Shown here piece by piece: positions 7,806 to 15,752 of a stretch of DNA of 64,000 nt. The stretch's first letter is position 1; each line of letters starts with the position of its first letter. The stretch is taken from the NCBI GenBank assembly GCA_947501105.1, contig CANMUP010000002.1:620001-684000 (forward strand), read 5' to 3'. This DNA comes from an uncultured Flaviramulus sp. (GTDB taxonomy: Bacteria > Bacteroidota > Bacteroidia > Flavobacteriales > Flavobacteriaceae). Below the pieces are notes generated by a model, which made no database searches, was not told where the DNA came from, and saw nothing but the letters and a program-made list of their open reading frames with translations. The position numbers and the translations under genes are program-made.

Positions 7806-9569
7806 TTAGTCTTGTTTAGAATCTGATTCACTTAATTGTTTCAAATACAAATCTTTGTAATAGCCTTCGATATTAATTAGAGTTTCATGATTCCCTTTTT
7901 GTACAATTTCACCATCTTCTAATACAATAATTTTATCAGCATTTTTAACAGAAGATACTCTATGGCTTACGATAACTGTTGTTTTACCTTTTGATAATTT
8001 ATTTAGGCTTTTAAGAATTTTCTCTTCAGTTTCAGTGTCAACAGCCGATAGACAATCATCAAACAATAAAATTTTTGGAGACTTAATAATAGCTCGCGCT
8101 ATTGAAACACGTTGCTTCTGTCCGCCAGAAAGTGTAATTCCACGTTCGCCTAAAACGGTATTATAACCCTCATTAAATTTTATAATATTTTTGTGTACTT
8201 GCGCATTTTTAGCAGCTTGAATAACATCATCTTCTGTAGCATCTTCTTTACCAAACTTTATATTGTTTTTAATTGAATCTGAAAACAAAAAGGCATCTTG
8301 TGGGACATAACCAATACTATCTCTTAAATCATTAAGATTGAGTTGGTTTATTTCAGAGTTGTTTATAATTATTGAGCCAGAATCAATATCATAAAGTCTT
8401 CCAATTAAATCTAGAATAGTTGATTTTCCAGACCCAGTTTTACCTAAAATAGCGAGTGTTTCGCCTTCCTTAATATTAAAACTTACATTTTTTAAAGCTT
8501 GAATATTAGTGTCGTCATAAACAAAAGACACATTATCGAAAGCAATATCTCCAGTAATTTCAGTATGATTGTTATTTGTATTTTTTATTTCGGGTTCAAT
8601 CTTTAAAAACTCGTTAATTCGTTTTTGAGATGCTTCAGCTTGTTGCACAATAGAAGTTACCCAGCCAACGGTTGCTACTGGCCATGTAAGCATATTTACG
8701 TAAATAATAAACTCTGCAATTGTACCTAAACTTTCGATTTCGCCATTTATATATTGCATTCCACCTATATAAATTACTAACAAGTTACTGGTACCAATAA
8801 GCAAAATCATCATAGGAAAGAATAGAGCCTGTACTTTAGTTAAGTTAATTTGTTTCTCTTTACTACTTGCCGAAAGCAATTTGAAATTTGTAGCAGTCAA
8901 AGGCTCAATTCCATAGGCTTTTATAACCGAAATACCACTAAAAGATTCCTGAGTATATGTCGAGAGCTTCGATAAATATTGTTGCACTATTGTACTACGT
9001 TTGTGTATCTCTCTACTTAATTTATATATAGCAACAGAGAGTATAGGCAGCGGAGCAATAGTAAAAAAGGCTAGTTTTGGTGCAGCGTTAAACATATAAA
9101 TTAAAACAATAACAAATAGTGTAATAGTGTTAATGCTATACATTAACGCAGGACCAGCATACATACGTACACGACCAACGTCTTCACTTATTCTATTCAT
9201 TAAATCGCCTGTTCTATTTTTTTTATAGAAGTTTAATGAAAGCTTTTGGTACTGACTGTATATTTCATTTTTTAAATCGAATTCTATATAGCGTGATACA
9301 TTTATTATGGTTTGACGCATAAAAAAAGTAAGTATGGCTCCAATTAATGCAGCACCAATTATGTAAAGAATGGCTTCGGCTAACTCTGCTTTAAAAACGT
9401 CTTCAGTAATTTTTCCTTCTAAAGCATTTTCAACAACAACAAATATTTTTTTTACATATCGTGGCGTATAAAGCAAAAAAACTCTGGCTACAATAGTAAT
9501 TATTGTACCAATAATAAGATGTGCTTTATATTTTAAAAAATATTTATTTAAATGCTGAAGTTCCTTCAT
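7806..9569 (-). CDS. ABC exporter half-transporter (fused membrane and ATPase domains)
   Basis: 587 residues. Residues about 1-310 form a six-helix type I exporter membrane domain, including a TGDLMNRISEDVGRVR coupling segment. The ATPase domain has Walker A GKTGSGKST (near residue 376), the signature LSGGQKQR, Walker B KILLFDDCLS and the D-loop SAVDTETEE, followed by the H-loop histidine in VIVSHRVSS. It should function as a homodimer, or with an unlinked partner, exporting lipids, drugs or peptides; the substrate cannot be inferred. It is divergent from nusB across 231 bases that contain two TAnnTTTG boxes on this strand. Confidence 0.94.
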   Translation of the reverse strand: MKELQHLNKYFLKYKAHLIIGTIITIVARVFLLYTPRYVKKIFVVVENALEGKITEDVFKAELAEAILYIIGAALIGAILTFFMRQTIINVSRYIEFDLKNEIYSQYQKLSLNFYKKNRTGDLMNRISEDVGRVRMYAGPALMYSINTITLFVIVLIYMFNAAPKLAFFTIAPLPILSVAIYKLSREIHKRSTIVQQYLSKLSTYTQESFSGISVIKAYGIEPLTATNFKLLSASSKEKQINLTKVQALFFPMMILLIGTSNLLVIYIGGMQYINGEIESLGTIAEFIIYVNMLTWPVATVGWVTSIVQQAEASQKRINEFLKIEPEIKNTNNNHTEITGDIAFDNVSFVYDDTNIQALKNVSFNIKEGETLAILGKTGSGKSTILDLIGRLYDIDSGSIIINNSEINQLNLNDLRDSIGYVPQDAFLFSDSIKNNIKFGKEDATEDDVIQAAKNAQVHKNIIKFNEGYNTVLGERGITLSGGQKQRVSIARAIIKSPKILLFDDCLSAVDTETEEKILKSLNKLSKGKTTVIVSHRVSSVKNADKIIVLEDGEIVQKGNHETLINIEGYYKDLYLKQLSESDSKQD

Positions 9570-9604
9570 TTAGAATTTTATCGTTGCTTTAATGTATGAA
9601 AATG

Positions 9605-9612
9605 CAAATATA
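9605..9612 (-). promoter_or_regulatory. Possible Bacteroidota -7 box for the ABC exporter
   Basis: Read on the minus strand this is TATATTTG, an exact TAnnTTTG. A second exact copy, TATCTTTG, lies at 9624-9631. I see no matching -33 TTTG at standard spacing, so either or both could be chance in A+T-rich DNA. Confidence 0.4.
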
Positions 9613-9743
9613 ATTTGAAGAAGCAAAGATAATAGATTAAAACTATTAGTAAGGTTTACTTTAAGCTTCCAATTGTTAAATATTGCCTAAATATTATTGC
9701 AATAATTAGTTTATAATATGAAGCATTTATTTTAAAATAGTAT

Positions 9744-9751
9744 TATTTTTG
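9744..9751 (+). promoter_or_regulatory. Possible Bacteroidota -7 box for nusB
   Basis: TATTTTTG, an exact TAnnTTTG, 50 bases before the nusB start. The -33 element is not clear. Confidence 0.45.
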
Positions 9752-9800
9752 CAGCACGAAACAAATCAATAATTTTCGTTTTAATCTAAAGTTCTTTGTA

Positions 9801-10751
9801 ATGATGCTAAACAGAAGACATATTCGTATAAAAGTAATGCAAACTATGTATGCGTTTAAAGGAGGGGAAAGTGATGATTTTAGTAAAGATCAGAAGTTTT
9901 TAATGTTTAGTATAGATAATATGTACAACCTATACCTTTTATTAATGGCTTTACTTCTTGAAGTGCAAAAAAGAGCCGAAAGCAATTTACAAAAAAAACA
10001 AAATAAACATTTAGCGACAAAAGAAGACAAAGACCCTAACAGGAAGTTTGTTAATAATCAAGTGTTGCAAATCCTTAAAAACAATCTGCAATTAAAAAAC
10101 CAGTTTGAAACCTACAAAATCAGCAATTGGGAGTTAGATAACGAATACGTTGATATTATTTTTAAAGCCATTATTTCTAGTGATTTGTATAAAGATTATA
10201 TGCAAACAAAAGTATCAGACTTTAAAGAAGATAAAGAATTTATAGTCGATATTTTTAAAGAAATTATTGCACCAAACGAAAAGCTTTATGATTATATGGA
10301 AGATAAAAACCTGACGTGGTTAGATGATCTTCCAACTGTTAATACTACTATTTTAAAGCTGTTGAGAAAGGTTAAGTTAACATCTAGTGAAAACTATTTT
10401 ACACCTAATTTGTATAAAGATATTGAGGATAAACAATTTGCTATTGATTTGTTTAAAAAAACACTTTTGAATAAAACGGTAATAAATAAAGAAATAGAAC
10501 TTAAAACACAGAATTGGGATGCAGACCGTATAGCAAGTATAGATTATGTGTTGCTTCAAATGGCAATTTGCGAGCTACAACATTTTTCTTCAATCCCTGT
10601 AAAAGTTACCATTAACGAATATTTAGAAATAGCTAAAGAGTACTCAACTCCAAAAAGTAGCATTTTTATAAACGGTATTTTAGATAAGCTAGTAAAAGAA
10701 TATATCGCCGATGGAAAATTCAACAAAATTGGGCGTGGCTTAGTGCAATAA
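9801..10751 (+). CDS. nusB: Transcription antitermination factor NusB (long form)
   Basis: 316 residues. It opens with MLNRRHIRIKVMQTMYAFK, the first NusB helix with its Arg-rich start, and the C-terminal 100 residues (IASIDYVLLQMAICELQHFSSIPVKVTINEYLEIAKEYSTPKSSIFINGILDKL) carry the second half of the NusB fold. NusB binds boxA RNA with NusE in the rRNA antitermination complex. The length is about twice that of enteric NusB (about 140 aa): an extra 150 or so mostly helical, charged residues separate the two halves, which is usual in Bacteroidota. Two adjacent ATGs (9801, 9804) could serve as start. It is followed by the DUF1573 and yajC genes, a gene order common in Flavobacteriaceae. Confidence 0.9.
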   Translation: MMLNRRHIRIKVMQTMYAFKGGESDDFSKDQKFLMFSIDNMYNLYLLLMALLLEVQKRAESNLQKKQNKHLATKEDKDPNRKFVNNQVLQILKNNLQLKNQFETYKISNWELDNEYVDIIFKAIISSDLYKDYMQTKVSDFKEDKEFIVDIFKEIIAPNEKLYDYMEDKNLTWLDDLPTVNTTILKLLRKVKLTSSENYFTPNLYKDIEDKQFAIDLFKKTLLNKTVINKEIELKTQNWDADRIASIDYVLLQMAICELQHFSSIPVKVTINEYLEIAKEYSTPKSSIFINGILDKLVKEYIADGKFNKIGRGLVQ

Positions 10752-10830
10752 TCTGTTAAGAGAATAATAAAAGTTTTTAATCGATTAAATAATTGTTATT
10801 TTTACATCCCGAATGATAAAAACATTAAAA

Positions 10831-11385
10831 ATGAAAAAAGTAATATTAGGATTAAGTGCATTGTGCTTAATTGCATTTACATCTTGTAAAGAAGAGAATG
10901 CGGCAAAAAAAATAGAAGAAAGTAATTTGGCTGCTGCAGCAAAAAGAGATGCAGTATCTTCAAAGTTTCCAAAATTAGAGTTTGATAAAAAAGAGCACGA
11001 TTTTGGTGAAATTGAAGCCAAAACACAAGTTGAAACCGTTTTTAAGTATAAAAATATTGGCGAAGCACCTTTAGTTATTACAGATATTAAAAGTTCTTGC
11101 GGTTGTACCGTTCCTAAAGATTGGAGTAGAGAACCATTGGTAGCTGGAGATTCTGGACAGTTTACTGTTAAATTTAACGGTACCGGACAAAACAAAATCA
11201 CAAAAACAATAACAGTAACGGCAAATACAGAAAAAGGTTCAGAAATTGTAAAGATTACGGCATTTGTAAAGCCAGACCCTAATGCACCTGCTACAGTCAA
11301 TAAACCTGCGGCTATACCAACAGTAAATTCAGCTGTTAAAAAAACCAGTACACAACCAGGTCACGAAGGACATAACCACAACTAA
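10831..11385 (+). CDS. DUF1573 domain lipoprotein
   Basis: About 184 residues from the ATG at 10831, chosen because MKKVILGLSALCLIAFTSC then forms a lipoprotein signal peptide with a lipobox ending in Cys; an ATG at 10813 would add six residues in front of it. The mature part has an alanine-rich linker, then the DUF1573 beta-sandwich (LEFDKKEHDFGEIEAKTQVETVFKYKN..., SSCGCTVPKDWS, and GQFTVKFNGTG). The SSCGC motif is characteristic. The tail is rich in Pro, Thr and His (GHEGHNHN) and may bind metal, but that is a guess. DUF1573 proteins resemble ASPM/SPD-2/hydin-like Ig folds and have no defined function. It sits 79 bases after nusB and 12 before yajC. Confidence 0.86.
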   Translation: MKKVILGLSALCLIAFTSCKEENAAKKIEESNLAAAAKRDAVSSKFPKLEFDKKEHDFGEIEAKTQVETVFKYKNIGEAPLVITDIKSSCGCTVPKDWSREPLVAGDSGQFTVKFNGTGQNKITKTITVTANTEKGSEIVKITAFVKPDPNAPATVNKPAAIPTVNSAVKKTSTQPGHEGHNHN

Positions 11386-11397
11386 AAAATAACTATA

Positions 11398-11688
11398 ATG
11401 GGAGATTTAGGCCAATTTATGCCTTTTGTATTAATGTTTGTAGTCATATATTTTTTTATGATTGCACCACAAATGAAACGTGCCAAAAAAGAAAAAAAGT
11501 TTGCAGCCGAATTAAAACGAGGCGATAAAGTAATTACTAAAAGCGGTATGCACGGTAAAGTTTTAGAGCTTAACGATAAAGATGGTAGTTGTGTTATTGA
11601 AACTATGTCTGGTAAAGTAAAGTTTGAACGTTCTGCCATTTCTATGGAAATGAGTAGTAAACAAAATGCACCAGCAAAAGCTAAGTAA
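11398..11688 (+). CDS. yajC: Preprotein translocase accessory subunit YajC
   Basis: 96 residues: a single N-terminal membrane helix (FMPFVLMFVVIYFFMIAPQMKR) followed by a basic linker and the YajC domain (FAAELKRGDKVITKSGMHGKVLEL...VIETMSGKVKFERSAI). YajC joins SecDF in the SecYEG holotranslocon. The short ending (NAPAKAK) is typical. It is the last gene before a strong bidirectional terminator; in many relatives coaE follows at this point, but here a convergent YdeI-like gene does. Confidence 0.95.
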   Translation: MGDLGQFMPFVLMFVVIYFFMIAPQMKRAKKEKKFAAELKRGDKVITKSGMHGKVLELNDKDGSCVIETMSGKVKFERSAISMEMSSKQNAPAKAK

Positions 11689-11706
11689 ATACTACTTTTA
11701 AGATAT

Positions 11707-11738
11707 AAAAAAAGCTTCCTATTTAGGAAGCTTTTTTT
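11707..11738. terminator. Bidirectional terminator between yajC and the YdeI-like gene
   Basis: Perfect 10-bp stem AAAGCTTCCT / AGGAAGCTTT (11711-11720, 11725-11734) with an ATTT loop and A/T runs on both sides, so it can end transcription from both converging genes. Confidence 0.88.
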
Positions 11739-11740
11739 AT

Positions 11741-12334
11741 TTAACAATTCTTGTATTTATCGTTTAAACCAACACCCTGTAAAATCATGGGTTTAATTTT
11801 TTCTAAACGTGTTTGTTTTGTAGCTTCTCTTTTGGCCGAACTAATATATTCGCAGTATTCACGTTGTTTGTAAGCCGATAAATTTTCAAAACTAGTTTTT
11901 AAATCGCTCACTAAAATCGATTTTAATTCTTGCGGTATAATAGTTTCTTTTTTGCTTCGGTCTGGTTTAATTTCTTTACCTAATTTTTGGTTTTCAATGG
12001 CTTCTTTCACATATGCTAAAACAATGTTTTTATCAATTTCATTAACCGATTCAAAACGCATTTGTCGCAGTGCTTTTGTTTTTTCTTCTTGTGCGTTTAC
12101 TAGCAGATTTTGTTTGTCCTTTAAAAACACGCCATTAAAAAACCAAATACCAAAATGCTTTTTAAATGCGCCTAAACCAATTACATTTTTATCGTTTAAA
12201 GTATAAACAGGTGCGCTCCATTTTACGGTTTCTTCAAGCTCGGTAGTGTTAATAATATCTCTTAAAATACTTAAAGCCTCACTAAAATGAGCGTTTTCTT
12301 CAATATATTCTTCAACGGAGTATATTTTTTTCAT
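11741..12334 (-). CDS. YdeI/OmpD-associated family protein (DUF1801-like N-terminus)
   Basis: 197 residues. The N-terminal part (LRDIINTTELEETVKWSAPVYTLNDKNVIGLGAFKKHFGIWFFNG) matches the DUF1801/YdhG-type domain with its conserved WSAPVY and KHFGIWF motifs. The C-terminal part (IPQELKSILVSDLKTSFENLSAYKQREYCEYISSAKREATKQTRLEK) is the YdeI/OmpD-associated module with REYCEYISSAKREATKQTR. The biochemical role is unknown; some YdeI relatives affect resistance to peptides. The start codon is only 17 bases from the left inverted repeat of the cassette-like island, so its natural promoter may have been displaced or may come from the island. Confidence 0.85.
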   Translation of the reverse strand: MKKIYSVEEYIEENAHFSEALSILRDIINTTELEETVKWSAPVYTLNDKNVIGLGAFKKHFGIWFFNGVFLKDKQNLLVNAQEEKTKALRQMRFESVNEIDKNIVLAYVKEAIENQKLGKEIKPDRSKKETIIPQELKSILVSDLKTSFENLSAYKQREYCEYISSAKREATKQTRLEKIKPMILQGVGLNDKYKNC

Positions 12335-12351
12335 TGGTGATTTTTTGAAGG

Positions 12352-12485
12352 TTCGTTTAACGGTTGGGCTATGGTTTCGTTGTAGAATTGTCCGCGAGGA
12401 TCATTCCGTAATAACCAAGCGATCATTGCAAGATAAGAATTTCCGGCAGGAAATTCCGCCGCAATGAATTATAGCCAATGTTAAC
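12352..12485. repeat. Imperfect palindrome, attC-like
   Basis: The arms GTTTAACGGTTGGGCTAT (12355-12372) and ATAGCCAATGTTAAC (12471-12485) pair with a few bulges. Inside is a smaller hairpin, with GGAATTTCC facing GGAAATTCC around 12440-12458, and further partial pairing of the flanks. The whole is about 130 bases and could fold into one long hairpin. Confidence 0.55.
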
Positions 12486-12494
12486 TACAGTTTT

Positions 12495-12845
12495 TTAATT
12501 TTTCAATTCTGTTTTCAGGATTTCTGCTACATTTTCCAAATAGTTTTGTTCCATATCCTGTTTCTCTTTCAAGACAAAATGAATCATTTCTGTTTGTCCA
12601 GTTTGTTTATCCGTCAAATTCACTTCAAATCCGTAATCATTTGGATGATAAGCATTTGATATAACTATTTTCCTGTTTTGATTTTCGTATTCAAACCTAT
12701 CTGATGTAATAGTTCCATTTGGTTGTTCATTAAACAGATGATTAGGTTCGTTAAAGTCAAATTTCGAAATGAGGAATTCAAAATATCTTTTAGTTTTTTC
12801 TTTAAAGTTTTTTCGTTTGGTATCGTAAATTTCTCCTGGTGTCAT
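12495..12845 (-). CDS. Hypothetical protein, sole gene of the cassette-like island
   Basis: 116 residues that I do not recognise. It begins MTPGEIYDTKRKNFKEKTKRYFEFL, a basic amphipathic helix, then shows alternating strand-like segments (DRFEYENQNRKIVISNAY, YGFEVNLTDKQTG) and ends in an acidic helix (EKQDMEQNYLENVAEILKTEL). No signal peptide or membrane segment is present, so it is probably cytoplasmic. The reading frame is intact and codon use is similar to its neighbours. Its position between inverted repeats, alone on its strand, suggests an accessory cassette gene. No function can be assigned. Confidence 0.7.
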   Translation of the reverse strand: MTPGEIYDTKRKNFKEKTKRYFEFLISKFDFNEPNHLFNEQPNGTITSDRFEYENQNRKIVISNAYHPNDYGFEVNLTDKQTGQTEMIHFVLKEKQDMEQNYLENVAEILKTELKN

Positions 12846-12963
12846 TTATCAAATTATAACTAGTGCTTTTTGAGTATATCAGTCTGTTTTAATGATTGAT
12901 ATACAACGTTAAACGAATTTCGACATTTTTTCTGACAAAGTCAAGTATTCATCTAAAACAGAA

Positions 12964-12993
12964 AAAGCCACTTTACATATGCAAAGCGGCTTT
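12964..12993 (-). terminator. Terminator after the YceI-like gene
   Basis: An 11-bp stem with one G-T pair (12964-12974 and 12983-12993), with a T run on the minus strand, 21 bases past the YceI stop codon and outside the cassette-like island. Confidence 0.78.
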
Positions 12994-13013
12994 AAATAAA
13001 ATAAAATTTTAGT

Positions 13014-13670
13014 TTAAGACTTTGTAGCCTTAACTGTAATTTTTAATTCAATATCGTCATTAATAAATTTATCACCTAAATCATCAAAAAATGATTTAGA
13101 GCCATATTTTACATTCCATTTAGAACGATCTATAGTAAATGTTTCGCTAGTTAAAATTAATGCGCCATCAGTATTTGAAACTGTTACAGGAAAAGTTACA
13201 TTATTTTTAGCGTCTTTAAGTGTTAAGTTTCCAGATAACATAGTTTTTCCATCTGCTTCACTTATTCCAGTAATTTCAAAAGCTGAGCTTGGATGTTTTT
13301 CAACATCAAAAAAATCTGCACTTTTTAAGTGTCCAGTAAGTTTTCCGTTATATTCATCTTCTTTCGGAATATCTGCAACTTCAATAGATTTCATATCAAT
13401 TAAAAACGTACCGCTATTAATTTTACCATCTGTAACATTAAATACACCATTTTCTATATTAATAGTTCCATTATGCGTTCCAGTTGGCTTAAAACCTTTC
13501 CATTCAATAGTAGATTCAGCTGCATTAGCTATATATTTTTCTGATGAAGCTTCAGCTGTTGCAACTGTTTCAGCTTCTTTAGTGCTTGCTTCTTTAGCTT
13601 TGTCCTTACATCCGTTTGCACTTATTACTAAGGCAGTAATAGTAAATATTGTGGCAATACTTTTTTTCAT
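13014..13670 (-). CDS. YceI family lipoprotein
   Basis: 218 residues. The N-terminus MKKSIATIFTITALVISANGC is a lipoprotein signal with a Cys at position 21, followed by a Lys/Glu/Ala-rich linker. From about residue 45 the YceI beta-barrel domain follows: ESTIEWKGFKPTGTHNGTINIENG, then FLIDMKSIEV, LTGHLKSADFFDVEKHPSSAFEI, LTLKDAKNNVTFPV and FTIDRSKWNVKYGS. YceI proteins are periplasmic lipocalin-like carriers of isoprenoid-type lipids. The domain is complete. It appears monocistronic, with its own terminator and a 157-base divergent gap to grpE. Confidence 0.92.
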   Translation of the reverse strand: MKKSIATIFTITALVISANGCKDKAKEASTKEAETVATAEASSEKYIANAAESTIEWKGFKPTGTHNGTINIENGVFNVTDGKINSGTFLIDMKSIEVADIPKEDEYNGKLTGHLKSADFFDVEKHPSSAFEITGISEADGKTMLSGNLTLKDAKNNVTFPVTVSNTDGALILTSETFTIDRSKWNVKYGSKSFFDDLGDKFINDDIELKITVKATKS

Positions 13671-13756
13671 CTTTTCTGTTTTTAATGTTTAAGCTGTAAA
13701 ATTAGTTAATTGATTGTTTTTTTCGACAAAAAAAATATTAAAATTTTTCGTGACAT

Positions 13757-13789
13757 TTTGACATTTTCATAATAATGGCAGTACTTTTG
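13757..13789 (+). promoter_or_regulatory. Bacteroidota-type promoter for grpE-dnaJ
   Basis: A -33 TTTG at 13757-13760 and an exact -7 TACTTTTG at 13782-13789 are separated by 21 bases, close to the flavobacterial consensus. The grpE start lies 38 bases past the -7 box. I see no CIRCE inverted repeat, so HrcA control is unlikely here. Confidence 0.65.
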
Positions 13790-13827
13790 CCAACTCATTT
13801 TAGTATTTGCATAAATTAAATTTAGTG

Positions 13828-14364
13828 ATGAGCAAAAAGAATATAAAAGATATAGAAAAAGAACAGACTGAAGACTCACAAGCTGAAGCTGTCGATGTAG
13901 TAGAAGAGCAAACCATAGAAGAAAAACTTCAAGGTGAATTAAAACAAGAAAAAGATAAATTTTTACGATTGTTTGCAGAGTTTGAAAATTATAAGCGACG
14001 TACCTCTAAAGAGCGCATCGAATTATTTGCAACAGCTAGCGAAGATGTAATGAAAACCTTATTACCAGTTCTTGATGATTTTGAGCGTGCTTTAGCGCAT
14101 ATTGAAGAAGACAAGGAAGCTGAAGAATTACGTAAAGGTGTGTTATTAATTTATCAAAAATTAGTAAAAACATTAGAGCAAAAAGGCTTAACTGCAATTT
14201 CAATTAAAAAAGGAGATGATTTTAATGCAGATAACCACGAGGCTATTACACAAATACCAGCGCCATCAGACGATTTAAAAGGAAAAATTATTGATGTTGT
14301 TGAAAAAGGATATAAGCTAGGAGAAAAAATTATACGTTTCCCTAAAGTTGTTATTGGGCAATAA
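13828..14364 (+). CDS. grpE: Nucleotide exchange factor GrpE
   Basis: About 178 residues from the ATG at 13828; a TTG seven codons earlier is less likely. An acidic, Glu-rich N-terminus runs into the long coiled coil (EEKLQGELKQEKDKFLRLFAEFENYKRRTSKER) and then the beta domain (HEAITQIPAPSDDLKGKIIDVVEKGYKLGEKIIRFPKVVI), which holds the GY.LG.K..R...V motif. GrpE releases ADP from DnaK. dnaJ follows nine bases later, so the two are clearly an operon; dnaK is not in the window. Confidence 0.96.
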   Translation: MSKKNIKDIEKEQTEDSQAEAVDVVEEQTIEEKLQGELKQEKDKFLRLFAEFENYKRRTSKERIELFATASEDVMKTLLPVLDDFERALAHIEEDKEAEELRKGVLLIYQKLVKTLEQKGLTAISIKKGDDFNADNHEAITQIPAPSDDLKGKIIDVVEKGYKLGEKIIRFPKVVIGQ

Positions 14365-14373
14365 AACAAAACT

Positions 14374-15492
14374 ATGGCTAAAAGAGATTATTACGAGATA
14401 TTAGGAGTAAGCAAAGGTGCTAGTGCTGCTGAAATTAAAAAAGCATACCGTAAAAAGGCTATTGAATTTCATCCTGATAAAAACCCAGATGATAAAGGAG
14501 CTGAAGCAAAATTTAAAGAAGCTGCTGAAGCTTATGAGGTGTTGAGTGATGGCGATAAAAAAGCACGTTACGATCAGTTTGGTCATCAAGCTTTTGAAAA
14601 TGGCGGCGGTGGTTTTGGCGGCGGCGGCATGAATATGGATGATATATTCAGTCAGTTTGGAGATATTTTTGGAGGTGGCTTTGGTGGCGGATTTTCTGGT
14701 TTTGGCGGCGGCGGAGGTCAACGCAGAGTAAAAGGCAGTAATCTTCGTATTAGAGTTAAACTAACACTTGAAGAAATAGCTAATGGTGTTGAGAAAAAGA
14801 TAAAAGTAAAACGTAAAATTCAGGCCCCAGGAACAACTTATAAAACCTGTTCGACATGTAATGGTAATGGGCAAGTTACACGTATTACAAACACCATTTT
14901 AGGAAGAATGCAAACCTCTGCACCATGTAATGCTTGTGGTGGCGCAGGACAAACTATTGATAAAAAACCTGCTGATGCTGATGCACAAGGGTTAAAAGTA
15001 GCAGAAGAAACTGTATCTATTAAAATACCTGCTGGTGTTGTAGATGGTATGCAGCTTAAAGTGTCTGGAAAAGGAAACGATGCACCAGGAAATGGTATTT
15101 CGGGCGATTTATTAGTCGCTATCGAAGAAGAAGATCACGATACATTACAACGTGAAGGAGATAATTTGCATTACGATTTGTATGTAAGTTATCCAGATGC
15201 AGTTTTAGGCACTTCAAAAGAGATTGATACCGTTACAGGAAAAGTACGAATAAAGGTAGAAGCTGGTGTACAATCGGGGAAAATTTTACGCTTACGCGGA
15301 AAAGGAATACCAAGCATTAATGGCTATGGCAAAGGAGACCTTTTAGTACATGTAAATGTATGGACTCCAAAGACATTAAATAAACAACAAAAGGAATTTT
15401 TTGAGGCTATGAGGGATGATGAACACTTTTCCCCTAAACCAGAAAGTTCGGATAAATCATTTTTTGAAAAAGTAAAAGACATGTTTTCTTAG
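14374..15492 (+). CDS. dnaJ: Chaperone DnaJ with a single zinc centre
   Basis: 372 residues. The J domain has the HPD motif (FHPDKNP, about residue 31) and is followed by a Gly/Phe-rich linker (residues 70-115). The zinc-finger region holds only two CxxCxGxG repeats (CSTCNGNG and CNACGGAG, about residues 153-195) instead of four. By their sequence context they correspond to repeats 2 and 3, so zinc centre II is kept and centre I is lost. The C-terminal substrate-binding domains follow ([41 protein letters not shown]). It works with DnaK and GrpE in protein folding. It is coupled to grpE and followed by two hairpin terminators. Confidence 0.95.
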   Translation: MAKRDYYEILGVSKGASAAEIKKAYRKKAIEFHPDKNPDDKGAEAKFKEAAEAYEVLSDGDKKARYDQFGHQAFENGGGGFGGGGMNMDDIFSQFGDIFGGGFGGGFSGFGGGGGQRRVKGSNLRIRVKLTLEEIANGVEKKIKVKRKIQAPGTTYKTCSTCNGNGQVTRITNTILGRMQTSAPCNACGGAGQTIDKKPADADAQGLKVAEETVSIKIPAGVVDGMQLKVSGKGNDAPGNGISGDLLVAIEEEDHDTLQREGDNLHYDLYVSYPDAVLGTSKEIDTVTGKVRIKVEAGVQSGKILRLRGKGIPSINGYGKGDLLVHVNVWTPKTLNKQQKEFFEAMRDDEHFSPKPESSDKSFFEKVKDMFS

Positions 15493-15560
15493 TGATAGAA
15501 AATTATGAAGTTCTCTTATAGTTTTTGCTCTATTTGCAAAAAAAAAACTATATTTGATTT

Positions 15561-15590
15561 ATCACTAATTTATTTTAGTGGTAATTTTTC
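15561..15590 (+). terminator. First hairpin after dnaJ
   Basis: Stem ATCACTAA / TTAGTGGT (15561-15568, 15575-15582, one G-T pair) followed by AATTTTTCTTTTT. Plausible terminator, weaker than the next one. Confidence 0.5.
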
Positions 15591-15610
15591 TTTTTCATAG
15601 CAATTTTTTT

Positions 15611-15646
15611 CCCATCCTTAATTTTATTAAGGGTGGGTTTTGTTTT
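15611..15646 (+). terminator. Second, stronger terminator after dnaJ
   Basis: A 12-bp stem, CCCATCCTTAAT / ATTAAGGGTGGG (15611-15622, 15626-15637) with one G-T pair and a TTT loop, followed by TTTTGTTTTTT. The remaining 105 bases before the next gene show no clear promoter. Confidence 0.85.
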
Positions 15647-15752
15647 TTAAATTGAAAGCTAATTCCTGTATGTTTTATTAATTAATTCTACATGTTGGTT
15701 GTAACATTTAATATATTTACCACACTTATTTTTAAACACTAAAAATTTTTAA

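Larger units (their letters stand above)
12352..12917. mobile_element. Cassette-like island bounded by 11-bp inverted repeats
   Basis: TTCGTTTAACG at 12352-12362 is matched perfectly and inverted by CGTTAAACGAA at 12907-12917. Between them is one small gene (12495-12845, minus) and, after its stop, a visibly G+C-richer non-coding block (12363-12485). That block ends in ATAGCCAATGTTAAC, an inverted imperfect copy of the left end (GTTTAACGGTTGGGCTAT). The ends contain GTTTAAC/GTTAAAC, which fits the integron core-site pattern RYYYAAC/GTTRRRY, and the block is a long imperfect palindrome like an attC site. No integrase is nearby. The repeats are direct observation; mobility is inference. Confidence 0.5.

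Noticed and set aside
12352-12917. A true integron with integrase
   Set aside because: Core-like motifs and a palindrome are present but there is no integrase, no attI and only one gene, so I call it only cassette-like.
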